A stretch of 64,000 nucleotides of DNA, taken from Spisula solida (Eukaryota > Mollusca > Bivalvia > Venerida > Mactridae). A program made the position numbers and the translations under genes. This document shows, one piece after another, positions 35,176 to 46,460 of this stretch. A model generated the notes under the pieces. That model searched no databases, had not been told where the DNA came from, and saw nothing but the letters and a program-made list of their open reading frames with translations. The DNA is taken from positions 1,810,501-1,874,500 of the forward strand of contig OX365944.1 in the NCBI GenBank assembly GCA_947247005.1, written 5' to 3'. Each line of letters opens with the position of its first letter. Position 1 is the first letter of the stretch.

Positions 35176-36609
35176 ATGTACACTGATGATATGTAGGTTT
35201 CAGAGGGGACAACGGTTTAATGTACACTGATGACATGCAGGTTTCAGGGGAGACAACTGTTTAATGTACACTGATGACATGCAGGTTTCAGGGGAGACAA
35301 CTGTTTAATGTACACTGATGACATGCAGGTTTCAGGGGAGACAACTGTTTAATGTACACTGATGACATGTAGGTTTCAGGGGAGACAACTGTTTAATGTA
35401 CACTGATGACATGCAGGTTTCAGGGGAGACAACTGTTGAATGTACACTGATGACATGCAGGTTTCAGGGGAGACAACTGTTTAATGCACACTGATAACAT
35501 GCAGGTTTCAGGGGAGACAACTGTTTAATGAACACTGATGCCACATAGGTTTCAGGGGAGACAACTGTATAATGCACACTGATGACATGTAGGTTTCAGG
35601 GGAGACAACTGTTTAATGCACACTGATAACATGCAGGTTTCAGGGGAGACAACTGTTTAATGTACACTGATGCCACATAGGTTTCAGGGGAGACAATTGT
35701 TAAATGCACACTGATGACATGTAGGTTTCAGGGGAGACAACTGTTTAATGCACACTGATAACATGCAGGTTTCAGGGGAGACAACTGTTTAATGTACACT
35801 GATGACATGCAGGTTTCAGGGGAGACAACTGTTTAATGTACACTGATGACATGCAGGTTTCAGGGGAGACAACTGTTTAATGTACACTGATGACATGCAG
35901 GTTTCAGGGGAGACAACTGTTTAATGTACACTGATGACATGCAGGTTTCAGGGGAGACAACTGTTTAATGTACACTGATGACATGCAGGTTTCAGGGGAG
36001 ACAACTGTTTAATGTACACTGATGACATGCAGGTTTCAGGGGAGACAACTGTTTAATGTACACTGATGACATGCAGGTTTCAGGGGAGACAACTGTTTAA
36101 TGTACACTGATGACATGCAGGTTTCAGGGGAGACAACTGTTTAATGTACACTGATGACATGCAGGTTTCAGGGGAGACAACTGTATAATGTACACTGATG
36201 ACATGCAGGTTTCAGGGGAGACAACTGTATAATGTACACTGATGACATGCAGGTTTCAGGAGAGACAACTGTTGAATGTACAATGATGACATGCAGGTTT
36301 CAGGGGAGACAACTGTATAATGTACACTGATGACGTGCAGGTTTCAGGGGAGACAACTGTTTAATGTACAATGATGACGTGCATGTTTTCAGGGAAGACA
36401 ACTGTTTAATGTACACTGATGACATGCAGGTTTCAGGGGAGACAACTGTTGAATGTACACTGATGACATGCAGGTTTCAGGGGAGACAACTGTTGAATGT
36501 ACACTGATGACATGCAGGTTTCAGGGGAGACAACTGTTGAATGTACACTGATGACATGCAGGTTTCAGGGGAGACAACTGTATAATGTACACTGATGACA
36601 TGTAGGTTT
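35176..36609. repeat. 44-bp minisatellite
   Basis: About 32 copies of AGGTTTCAGGGGAGACAACT-GTTTAATGTACACTGATGACATGC. The middle block (about 35790-36180) is nearly invariant while the flanks carry GATAACATGC, CCACATAGG and GTTGAATG variants. This is the usual picture of homogenisation strongest in the array centre. Confidence 0.97.
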
Positions 36610-37171
36610 ATTTTCTGTTTCTGTTATTTGTTCTCATTTTCCTTCCTAATGTTTGTTCACAATTCAGAACCTTATCTTTCTAACAAATTCTTAATTTCTA
36701 CCCTTGTCAAGTTAATGTTTTTTCTGGCACTTTGTTACCAATTTCTCTAGCAATTTAATCATCGTGTATTGAGCATACCTCTCCTACGAGAGCACATTAG
36801 CTATGCAACCATTACCAAGCACTTAATTGCAATTACTACCACTTGGGCATAATTGGTATTTAAAATCAATTATTCTTTTAAATTCCATTGGACCTGTTTA
36901 CTTAGTGAAATTTGGCCAATGGGTTTTATTGCGATCCTATCAGCGCGTACAAATGCAAAGGAAATGATTGGATGGATCTTCATTTCATGAGTGGCCTTCA
37001 TTTCAGCAATTAAACCAGTATTAAACATCATTATCTGTTTCCATTAGTGCATTGTTAATCCATGTTTTAACCTCCCAAGAGCACAATATTCCACAGTAGC
37101 AAAACGATTTCAAAGAACATTGTTCTAGACAGTCTAGAATTATGTTAGTTACATTGTGTGCTTTAAAATGT
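36610..37171. other. unannotated stretch
   Basis: Separates the 44-bp and 37-bp arrays. Nothing recognised. Confidence 0.4.
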
Positions 37172-37875
37172 CAATAATGAAGTGCTACCGTGTGTACAAA
37201 AAGATGTCACTAATGCATGTGCTACATTGTGTGCATAAAGGTGTCACTAATGCATGTGCTACACTGTGTACATAAAGATGTCACTAATGAATGTGCTACA
37301 CTGTGTACATAAAGGTGTCACTAATGCATGTCCTACACTCTGAATATAAAGGTGTCACTAATGCATGTTATACATTGTGTGCATAAAGGTGTCACTAATG
37401 CATGTCCTACACTCTGTACATAAAGGTGTCACTAATGCATGTTATACATTGTGTGCATAAAGGTGTCACTAATGCATGTGCTGTACTGTGTACATAAAGG
37501 TGTCACTAATGCATGTTATACACTGTGTGCATAAAGAGGTCACTAATGCATGTTTTACACTGTGTGCATAAAGGTGTCACTAATGCATGTGCTACACTGT
37601 GTACATAAAGGTGTCACTAATGCATGTCCTACACTGTGTGCATGATGATGTCACTAATGCATGTGATAGATTGCCTGCAAAAAGATGTCACTAATGCATG
37701 TGCTGCACTCTGTACATAAAGGTGTCACTAATGCATGGGTATAATTGCCTGCATAAAGGTGTCACTATTGCATGTACTGTTCTGTGCATACATATGCAAC
37801 TTTTAAATGCAATTGTCATAGTTGGTCACTGTTACATATGCCACACTATATGCATGAAGATGTCACTAACGCATG
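37172..37875. repeat. 37-bp minisatellite
   Basis: About 18 diverged copies of AAAGGTGTCACTAATGCATG-TGCTACACTGTGTACAT. Divergence increases towards the right edge. Confidence 0.95.
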
Positions 37876-38571
37876 TACCATATTATTATACCATATTTAC
37901 TATATGGTGTTGAGATACATGAGAAAACAAATTCTAGTCAAGCCCCAATTTGTGGTATTGTTAGATAAATCTCTAGTTTCAATTTTGTTAATTAACCCAT
38001 CTGTTTGATGTAGATGTTGAATAATGAAAGTTGAAAGTTAGAGATATGAGCTGACTGAACTTAATATATAATCTAAATTAAATTCTTAGCCGAAATCGAT
38101 CATGCTTAATGAAACCTGTTTGCGTTAATTTAGTTAGCTTAATGCTTACAAAAATTCTGGGTTGGTTTGACTGCATTGGCAGAATTCGAATTATTGGTCG
38201 ATTTTGTCTGCCTTGCTAAAATTGTCAAGGAAAAATGACTTTATGTGCAAAACTCGTGGGACTGACTTAGTCTGCCTTGCAAATAGATGGATTGAAATTG
38301 TTAATGAGGAAGCAAAACTCAACTCAAAGCCTCTGAGAACTGTATATGGCGGAGGGCCTGCAAGCTTTCTTTTATAATTGTCCCGACTGAATCGATCAAA
38401 AGATTATAACATTTAGAGATGCAGTGTTGAATGTTCGCAACTATTTAGCTGTCTATAATTGCATAGTCAGCTGTACAATAAGTTTATCGCATTGCAAGTC
38501 TCATGTGTAGCATGTGCAACCCTTTAAATATGACACATGTTGATATCTTAATACTGTAGGTCTTTGACATT
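37876..38571. other. unannotated stretch
   Basis: Nothing recognised apart from short AT-rich open frames. Confidence 0.4.
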
Positions 38572-39627
38572 TGCAATACGACCTTAAACCACAGGACTTT
38601 ACATGTAGCATACATTTGCAGTAAGACCTTAAACCACAGGACTTTACATGTAGCATACATTTGCAGTAAGACCTTAAACCACAGGACTTTACATGTAGCA
38701 TACATTTGCAGTAAGACCTTAAACCACAGGACTTTTACATGTAGCATACATTTGCAGTAAGACCTTAAACCACAGGACTTTACTTGTAGCATACATTTGC
38801 AGTAAGACCTTAAACCACAGGACTTTACATGTAGCATACATTTGCAGTAAGACCTTAAACCACAGGACTTTACATGTAGCATACATTTGCAGTAAGACCT
38901 TAAACCTCAGGACTTTTACATGTAGCATACATTTGCAGTAAGACCTTAAACCACAGGACTTTACATGTAGCATACATTTGCAGTAAGACCTTAAACCACA
39001 GGACTTTACTTGTAGCATACATTTGCAGTAAGACCTTAAACCACAGGACTTTACATGTAGCATACATTTGCAGTAAGACCTTAAACCACAGGACTTTACT
39101 TGTAGCATACATTTGCAGTAAGACCTTAAACCTCAGGACTTTTACATGTAGCATACATTTGCAGTAAGACCTTAAACCACAGGACTTTACTTGTAGCATA
39201 CATTTGCAGTAAGACCTTAAACCACAGGACTTTACATGTAGCATACATTTGCAGTAAGACCTTAAACCACACGACTTTACATGTAGCATACATTTGCAGT
39301 AAGACCTTAAACCTCAGGACTTTTACATGTAGCATACATTTGCAGTAAGACCTTAAACCACAGGACTTTACATGTAGCATACATTTGCAGTACGACCTTA
39401 AACCACAGGACTTTACTTGTAGCATACATTTGCAGTAAGACCTTAAACCACAGGACTTTATATGTAGCATACATTTGCAGTAAGGCCTTAAACCAGAGGA
39501 CTTTTACATGTAGCATACATTTGCAGTAAGACCTTTAACCACAGGACTTTTACATGTAGCATACATTTGCAGTAAGACCTAAAACCACAGGACTTTTACA
39601 TGTAGCATACATTTGCAGTAAGACCTT
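38572..39627. repeat. 45/46-bp minisatellite
   Basis: About 23 copies of TTTGCAGTAAGACCTTAAAC-CACAGGACTTTACATGTAGCATACA. A 46-bp variant with CTCAGGACTTTTACATG recurs at about 38905, 39130 and 39310. The minus-strand Lys/Cys-rich frames are by-products. Confidence 0.97.
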
Positions 39628-40191
39628 ATCGATGGTATTATTGTGGAATATTCGTATCATAACAACATGGTTATATACATTGCTTCTAAATTTTAGAGCA
39701 GGGATTAAGTCAAGGGAATAAATGGAAGAATTAAAGAATACATAAATAAATTCCATGGAATTCTCTATACTTAATTGGTCCTGTCTCCGTCTTACTGAAT
39801 TGTATCATCTTGGGAACCTAAAACACATACATTACATACAATGTTCATGTCTAAAGCATTAAACTGTTTTCTACAAGTATTTACTAATAATTTATTCACT
39901 GGCTTTAGACATCCTCATGCAGAAATATAATTGGATAGATGAGACATGTTGGAATCCACAGTGAACTTGTTTCCACTGAGTTTTATGTATGAGAAATTGT
40001 AATTGAAACATTATTTTATCTGCATGGCTACATTATATTCTGTCTGTGTCATTAATTTCATGATTTAGATTTCCTATTTCTGATTTATGACTGATCAAAC
40101 CTACGATGAAGTTTGTTTTTACTTTATTATAACTCACCTTGGAGCACAATGCACTCATGATTTATTAGTATTATTCAGTTGTGCATCAACT

Positions 40192-40274
40192 ATCCCCCAA
40201 ACAAACAAGACTTACCTGGAAGTTGATGTTTGGTTTGGATTCTATGTAGTCATAAACAACTGAAGGGATCAAAT
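40192..40274. repeat. DIRS left end: outer arm of 83-bp inverted repeat
   Basis: From ATCCCCCAAACAAACAAGAC to GGGATCAAAT. The reverse complement occurs at 40431-40513 with about one mismatch (82 of 83). It is the element's 3' terminal sequence and it runs into the inverted terminal repeat. Confidence 0.9.
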
Positions 40275-40308
40275 GAGATGCGCGCACACCGTGACCGCAA
40301 TAATCAGT
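40268..40308. repeat. DIRS inverted terminal repeat, left
   Basis: ATCAAATGAGATGCGCGCAC through to AATAATCAGT. 41 of 41 bases match the reverse complement of 44937-44977. Confidence 0.95.
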
Positions 40309-40430
40309 CTTTAAAAGCTTACGCAATAAAGTTTTGTTCCATTGGATCAAATGATCAACAGACATAATATATCATTCACCCGGTAAGCCTTATACAACAC
40401 AAAGGGAGGGAAACAAGTGAGTGGGTGGGC

Positions 40431-40549
40431 ATTTGATCCCTTAAGTTGTTTATGACTACATAGAATCCAAACCAAACATCAACTTCCAGGTAAGTCTTGT
40501 TTGTTTGGGGGATTCTATTACGTCATACAACTTCTGGTATCAAATGAGA
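40431..40549. repeat. DIRS internal complementary region
   Basis: The left part (40431-40513) is complementary to the left end of the element and the right part (40529-40549, AACTTCTGGTATCAAATGAG-A) is complementary to the right end at 44967-44987. About 15 bases between them (TCTATTACGTCATAC) match neither end as found here. In DIRS elements this region is thought to template joining of the two ends into a circle. Confidence 0.85.
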
Positions 40550-40655
40550 CTTTAAAGCAAGAACAAAACTTTCTTGCCAAAGTTGATCCAAGACCCACAT
40601 GTCAGACCAAAATTTTAATGGAATAAAAATATATAAAAGTACATTACCATTTGAT

Positions 40656-41762
40656 CTATTGTAAGACAGCTTGATCAAAAGTCTCTTGTTCCACAGGCTT
40701 GTCATAAAACTTGGAAAAAGTCTCTGCACATGACCATCCTGCTACTTTCATGATTTCTTCAAGAGTAACGCCGGTAAGTTTCGCTTTTGAAGAAGCTGCA
40801 CCTCTTGTACTATGGGACTGGTATTTACTAATGTCAATTCCTGATAGCTGCATAACATGCTTGATCCATCTGCTTATTGTAGTGGAAACGACTCTTTTAT
40901 GAGATTTAATAAAACTGATAAACAACCGTTTTTCTTCCCCACGAATATTTCTAGTCCTTGAAATATATTCATTTAAGGCACTATGTACACAAATTCTCCT
41001 GTCTGGAGAATATTTATTAAACACAGCAACAGGATTTTTTCTCCCTCTTCTACATTGTTTCAATAATTCACAATAATGTAATGAAATAACAGAATCACTT
41101 TTCTGCATACCGTCAAGGGTAAACAAGCTTATAGAATGTGAGCGACTTGCCTTAGTCAAAGCAATAAGCATTGCCAACTTGTAAGTTAAAAGTTTCAAAC
41201 TAACTGAATTGTCTGGTGACAACGTCTTTAGGTAACATAGAACCTTTGAAACATCCCACGTCTCTTTATACTTAGGAATGGATGGCCTCAAATTAAAAAC
41301 TCCAGTCATATATCTGACTACAATAGGGTGTGAACCAATGGAAAATCCATCATGTAAGTCACATAATGCTGACAAGGCACTCCTTGCTATATTGAATGTC
41401 TCATAACTATAACCAGTTTCAAACAAAAATGTCAGAAATTCAATCACATTAACTGGAGAGGGTTGAAAAACACTAACTTCCCTTTCATTACAGTATGAAA
41501 TCCATCTGTTAATCTATGTGGAATATTGCTTCTGGGTGGATTTTCTCCATGAAGCCATGAGAATTTCGACAGACTTTTCTGATATATTTCTGATTTCATA
41601 GGATTGTCGGATATACGACATACCATGAGATGTAACTTGTTTACCAGTGGATGTACTTGGTTCGTCTGCTGGAGTTGTAATGTATCTTGCTGAACTTGGA
41701 GAATTAAAGGATTCTCCACTAGCATTTCCATCAATGATGTGAACCAATTCTGTGTTACCCAA
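40656..41762 (-). pseudogene. DIRS tyrosine recombinase
   Basis: Encodes the integrase of the element, which would join circular DNA to the genome by tyrosine-based strand exchange. The frame is open from 41762 to a TAG at about 41514-41516 and continues in the same frame to a stop at 40656. The N-terminal part has ILMASWRKSTQKQYST. In the downstream 263-residue part the catalytic set is visible: R102 (ASRSHS), H212 and R215 (HSTRGAASS), W238 and nucleophile Y248 (SKFYDKP). The start overlaps the end of the RT-RNase H frame in a different frame, as in other DIRS elements. Only the internal TAG interrupts it; a downstream start at about 41447 would leave the catalytic domain whole. Confidence 0.85.
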
Positions 41763-42506
41763 ACAGGTGCCACCAGGACTACCTCCGCTTCGTCTTGTCG
41801 GACCTTCTAAACAAGCCGACCAATTAAACTGAAAGGAGGAAAGGCATATATCAGTTTATAAGACCATTTTAATGAAAAGGCATCTATCTGATATGCCTCG
41901 GGGTCTGGTAGCCATGATACAAATTTAGTCACTTGTTTGTTCAACCTGGATGCAAACATATCAATATCTGGCATTCCGAAATTGTCTACAATTTGTGAAA
42001 ACAATCTCCTATTTAGCATCCATTCTACATTCTCATTGAAATGCCTCGAGCTGTAGTCTGCATCATTTTGTATGCCTGGTATGTGTGCTGAAGACAACCA
42101 AATATGTCTTTCAATGCACCATAACCATATTGACTTGGCAAGTGAGTTACAATTCTCAGTTTTACCTCCTTTATTTTTTATGTATGCAACAGCACAGGTA
42201 TTGTCTGACCTAATCTGAACATGAATATTTGTTACAGTCTTACAAAAGGAACGGACTTCATGACATATAGCTAACAACTCAAGATAATTGATATGATATA
42301 GAGCCTCACAGTCTTTCCATCTGCCTCCAATTCTTATCATAAAGAGCACCCCAGCCATGTGTGCTAGCATAACAAACAATGGTTAGAACTGGGTTTGTAT
42401 GTGTAATCTTTTTAGATTGATACTGCAAATTATCAATCCACCATTTCAATTCCTGTTTCATATCCTCGGAAACAAGCATAACTGATTCAAAGTTGCCACA
42501 ATTTTT
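41444..42506 (-). pseudogene. DIRS RNase H and post-RNase H domain
   Basis: RNase H would remove template RNA during reverse transcription. It is split over two frames: 42566-42306, which carries ASTHGWGALYDKN, and 42379-41807, which carries INYLELLAI, RSDNTCAVAYIKNKGG and DADYSSRHF, giving E and D active-site residues. The first expected Asp (normally DAS) is Tyr here (CYAS). The downstream DMFASRLNKQVTKFVSW and YAFPPFSLIGRLV motifs are typical of DIRS-type pol. A TAG at about 41807-41809 interrupts the frame, which then continues (APVWVTQNWFTSL) to 41444, overlapping the recombinase. Confidence 0.8.
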
Positions 42507-43526
42507 TACCAAGAGCAACAATTTTGCTTCTTTCAATACTCCTATAAAAAAGTGGACCGTATTCAACGGCAGAAAATGAAGAGACCATGAGACCCAATAC
42601 CTTTGCTACATCTCTTATTTTTACAAGTGTCTTGTTATACAACTCCAAACATGCTCGGACAATGTTATGTATTTCACTGTCTGGTAGAGTAACAATCATT
42701 TCTTCTGAATCAATAATATTACCCAAATAAGTAATCTTCCTTGTAGGTACTAATACTGACTTTTTCTCATGAATCATAAAACCTACATTGTTTATAACAT
42801 TTACAGTGTCAGAAACATTGTTCTCACATTCTGTATATGTATCTGCTAACAATATAGAATCATCTATATAGCCAGAATTGCTATGTCCAAGCATACATAG
42901 AGAAGCATAAACAGGTTTCATTAACTTTGTAAAAAGTATTGGCGCACAAAAAATTCCATTTGGAAGGCACATAAACTGGTAAATCTTTCCAGACTTTTGA
43001 AATCTTAATTTTACTTGTTGTTCTCTAGCTACTGGAATGGAATAGTAAGCATGGCGTAAATCAACAGAAGCCATATAACAATTGGGCTTAACAATTTTAA
43101 GTACAGTTTCAAATGTTTCCATCTTGAAATGATGGTACTGAATATGCTTATTGAGATCTTTAAGATTCAGAATCATTCTGTACTCGCCATCTTTCTTTGG
43201 TACAATGAAAATTGGAGAAATAAATTCATCAGGGTGATGATCCACCTCTTTGATTACTTTCATACTTAATAATTTTTGAATCTCAAAATCAATGATTTTT
43301 TCTTCCGTCTCATTGAATTTGCTTCTATAACAATGATGATTAATTGGATTCACATTATCAATAAATTCTATGTGACAGTGTTGAACTATGTCCAAAATAC
43401 AACTGTCACTGGTGAGTTTTCTCCAATTTTCAATGTACTCATTCAATCCACCAGCAATGAAAGAAGTACCAACCTGTGAATTTATTTCTTGAGCGCCTGT
43501 CTCAAGTTTTTTGAGCCAGAATCCCC
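42487..43526 (-). pseudogene. DIRS reverse transcriptase
   Basis: RNA-directed DNA polymerase. The frame is open from about 43526, overlapping the end of gag by about 45 nt, to 42487. Counting from the codon at 43446: SPIFIVPKKDGEYRMILNLK at about 77-96, catalytic Asp in ASVDLRHAYY (D129), LPNGIFCAPILFTKL at about 161-175, and the YIDD box at 193-196 with both aspartates intact. The end (FYRSIERSKIVAL) is followed by a frame change at a run of six A (T run on the plus strand at 42502-42507). One base fewer would restore continuity into RNase H. No ATG start is required because translation probably arrives by frameshift from gag. Confidence 0.88.
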
Positions 43527-44602
43527 TCTAGCAGCTGATCGTCCGCGGAAATTGCCACGTCTGTATGAATAAGGTCGTCTGCCACGAAAACCTCTCTGGC
43601 TGTAACCTCTACCATAACCAACATTACGTCCAATACGATTCATATCGTTTATTTCACGAACATTCTTGTTGACGTCTCCGTCATCACCATACAAATTCCA
43701 AGTAATGGTACTTCGGATCCAGATCTGCTTTGTGCATTTCTTTACGTCTGCTGTTTATCAGCTTGTTGGCCTGCCCCAATAAAGCTACTGAATTGGTGCC
43801 CCACTCCATATCCTGAGTGTCAAAGGCTTCACCATTTTTATCAATCAATTTAACAATGTTAGATGTAGCTTTAACAATCAAATTTTGAATTGACTGCATT
43901 CTACTGTCCTCTGTTTGAGTATGCATCTTTAAAAGGCGCCAAATACCCTGATTAACACGAGTTTTGGTCAAAGACTCACAGTTTTTCGGGCGATAGATAT
44001 CTTTAAGAAAGTCATTCATTTTTTCCTCTGAAATGCCATTTCTAAATGCATTATTAACAAAATTTGATAAATCTTCATCAATTTCGTTGTCAACAGAGTC
44101 CACCTGTAAGAATTTCTCCGACAAGGATTTAAATATTGAGGATCGATTGAACATCTCCCTCGTGTTTCTTAGACGGAGGCTGATATTCACCTTCACTTAC
44201 CACAGATGGAGCTTCAGACTCAGAGGGTTCATCAACTTGGTCAGGTTGACCATAATCCACATTCTCATCCTCATAATATTCGTCATAATTTGACCATGTG
44301 TGAATTACTGACGTCAATTCCTCTATTCGCTTGTCTTGCTTCTCAATCCTTACATTTGGAGCATTTAGGTTAGTGTTTAGCTCTTTCATAACCAAAACGA
44401 TCTCTTTATTGAGATCTTTAGGCATTGTTGTCGGGCGGCCAACAGTCGACGTTTTGGACGTTTCATTAGATGTGGATGGTTTATGACAAATCCCACCTTC
44501 AATGGGAGCATGATCCTTCGTAGCAGGGGTGGTTTTTCCCCCACTAACAGTGTTCTTTTTATACCATTTCGTTCTGCAATTCGCTACTTCACGTTGCGCC
44601 AT
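43482..44602 (-). pseudogene. DIRS gag-like protein
   Basis: Structural nucleic-acid-binding protein of the element. ATG at 44602 (MAQREVANC). The first part (to about 44150) is Lys/Thr-rich, then has a predicted coiled coil (RIEKQDKRIEEL) and an acidic tail. The middle part (about 44165-43690, another frame) is helical, with SLSEKFLQVDSVDNEIDEDL. The last part (43694-43482, third frame) is an RGG-type basic tail (RGYSQRGFRGRRPYSYRRG) suited to RNA binding. Two frame changes, at about 44130-44170 and 43685-43705, break the gene. Confidence 0.75.
43506..43512 (-). promoter_or_regulatory. -1 ribosomal frameshift heptamer A AAA AAC at gag-pol overlap
   Basis: On the minus strand, codons of the gag tail read TCA AAA AAC. 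A slip back by one base after AAC continues as CTT GAG ACA, which is exactly the reverse transcriptase frame. A AAA AAC is one of the canonical X XXY YYZ slippery sites. A 5-bp stem (TTGAG/CTCAA, 7-nt loop) follows at once, and the gag stop TAA lies 24 bases downstream. Confidence 0.7.
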
Positions 44603-44987
44603 TTTCACGTGGAAAGAATGGTAGAAACGAATTTCGGTATGTCGTAAAAGACTACCGTATGTCGTAAAATTTTACGACAATGGCTTTGACCGCGTCAAAT
44701 ATGCGAAGGATAGTTCAAGAAACTAAAAGTTTATAGATCTACTATTCAATTTATTAATATAGATTTATCAAATAATGATAAATAAAACTTGTTACTACCG
44801 CATAGCAACAATATAATAATAATATGACTGACTGCTGTACTTTTAGTACTGCGGTAATATAACTGACGAACCGCGTTCGTCGTATTTATCGAGAGAGACA
44901 AAAAATTCGTCTGCTCTCTACGAGTACGGTAAGCGCACTGATTATTGCGGTCACGGTGTGCGCGCATCTCATTTGATACCAGAAGTT
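44603..44987 (-). promoter_or_regulatory. DIRS 5' untranslated and promoter region
   Basis: Between the 5' end and the gag ATG. Holds the right terminal repeat, a palindromic TCGTAAAATTTTACGA at about 44665-44680 next to repeated TATGTCGTAAAA, and AT-rich sequence. The promoter location is inferred from position. Confidence 0.4.
44937..44977. repeat. DIRS inverted terminal repeat, right
   Basis: ACTGATTATTGCGGTCACGG through CTCATTTGAT. Exact reverse complement of 40268-40308. Confidence 0.95.
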
Positions 44988-44996
44988 TGGTTTTTA

Positions 44997-45190
44997 TGAC
45001 CTGGCATCTACTGATGCGGAGTCATATAGTGATGGCCTGTCTGTCTGTTCGTTCTTAAGTCCATCAAGGCATTGCTTTCAAACTTGGCATACTTGTTAAC
45101 TATCATAAACACCTTACATTGTCGAAGTCATGTGACACTATCCAATATTTCAACAGAATTATGGCCCTGGATTGACTTAGCTAGTTTTTA
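44997..45190 (+). mobile_element. diverged hairpin/(CTGT)n repeat next to the DIRS end
   Basis: TATGACCTGGCATCTACTGA with GATGCGGAGTCATATAGTGA forms a hairpin start. GGCCTGTCTGTCTGTTCGTT and a body similar in layout, not in sequence, to the (CCGT)n element follow. Confidence 0.5.
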
Positions 45191-45202
45191 TGACCAAATC
45201 AA

Positions 45203-45275
45203 TATTGATCTTATTTAATTGGAGAATAAGGATAGCCAATCATGTCGCCTGTTACTAACCAAGAGTTTAATAAAT
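45203..45275. mobile_element. half copy of the 58.1-kb MITE
   Basis: CAATATTGATCTTATTTAAT-TGGAGAATAAGGATAGCC and CCTGTTACTAACCAAGAGTT match the left half of 58083-58234. The right half is absent. Confidence 0.65.
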
Positions 45276-46455
45276 TGCTCAGAAAATACTTGCTCATTAG
45301 TTCAATGTGTATTACAAATGAGATCAATGTATATTTTATGCACATTTACAGATTTATAATACGAATGTCTTTGAACCCTCAGGGAACATGTTAATGTTAC
45401 TGATTATACTGATGTCATCTGGGAACATCATCAGTTAATAATATGAGGGTACAAAGATTATATCTGCGTACTTTGTGAACTAAAGTTGCTTTGTGAAGAT
45501 AAATATGATGAAAAAAATCACAATGTTCTACCAAAATCACCTAAAATGACAAGAACAACATAATATTTTATTGTAAACATAACGTATTCCCATAATAAAT
45601 GTCCCAGAGGCTGTAAATGGACATAAGGTCATCTTTTCTTTTTTGGCGGCCATCTTGGGCGCCATATTGGATTTATCAAAACGTCGGTAAAAATTACCTT
45701 GATCGTAAAGCACAATCATTCTACGAATATTTTTTGGGTAACTCCAAAAATAGAGGCCTAATCTGGCATTTGTCAGCCTACCATTAATCAAGACTATAAA
45801 TGGTGTTGCTTATGGTGTTTCATAACAAATACCGGGGGATAAACTGGGCTGGGGATAAAATTGACCGTTTCACCGGTATCTGCTTTGCTGAAAGACTAAA
45901 TGTTTCCAGGATTTCCTTTCTTTGTCTACCAATCTAGTTTGTGTTGATTAAGGTTTGTCTATGTTACCACCTTAAGGGAATTAACGTTTGTCTATGTTAC
46001 CACCTTAAGGGATTAAAGCAGTAGATAATTTGATAGATTATATACCCTCCGGTGCATGTCGCATGTCTTCTGTAACTTTATTTAATATCTTATTCTATTG
46101 CAATTTATCCGTCCTCGCCCTTCATATTCATATGCTATATATATAAGGTACTCTGAGGGCACCTTAGCTACAGACACATCTAGGTGTCCTATTTAATATT
46201 AAATATTCCAAATCAATAAAGTACTGACCCAATGCACCCAAGTTCTTCTGATAATTTCTCTCACAGATACATAATATCACCTTTCCACTACTGCGTTCCT
46301 TGGGGTGTTTAATTGCTATTGTATTTGAGTGCATGTGTAATAACCATTCAATAATGCATACTGTTGTTTGGTCTGAAATTAAGTGCATTTAGAATGTGTG
46401 TAATATGGTTGCAGATCATACTTTTGAGTGCATGCACAACAATTATGCAAACTGT
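45276..46455. other. unannotated stretch with small duplication
   Basis: GTTTGTCTATGTTACCACCT-TAAGG occurs twice, at 45953 and 45986 (33-bp period). No exon supported. Confidence 0.5.
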
Positions 46456-46460
46456 GGGTG

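Larger units (their letters stand above)
40192..44987 (-). mobile_element. DIRS-type tyrosine-recombinase retroelement (degenerate)
   Basis: A 4.8-kb element read on the minus strand, 5' end at 44987. It contains gag, reverse transcriptase, RNase H with the DIRS-style downstream domain, and a tyrosine recombinase; no methyltransferase is seen. The ends are perfect 41-bp inverted repeats. An internal complementary region at 40431-40549 matches both outer ends, the hallmark of DIRS elements, which replicate through a circle made with that template and integrate with a recombinase without target duplications. Two gag frame breaks, two RT-RNase H frame breaks and two in-frame stops make it inactive as written. 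Confidence 0.92.

Noticed and set aside
35176..36609. CRISPR array
   Set aside because: Units follow each other without unique spacers, and the context is eukaryotic.
38484..39756. Repeated minus-strand frames with SCGLRSYCKCM
   Set aside because: By-product of the 45-bp array; neighbouring frames are equally open.
41600..41770. Frameshift between RNase H and recombinase
   Set aside because: The two frames overlap here as separate reading frames, which is the normal DIRS arrangement, so it is not counted as damage.
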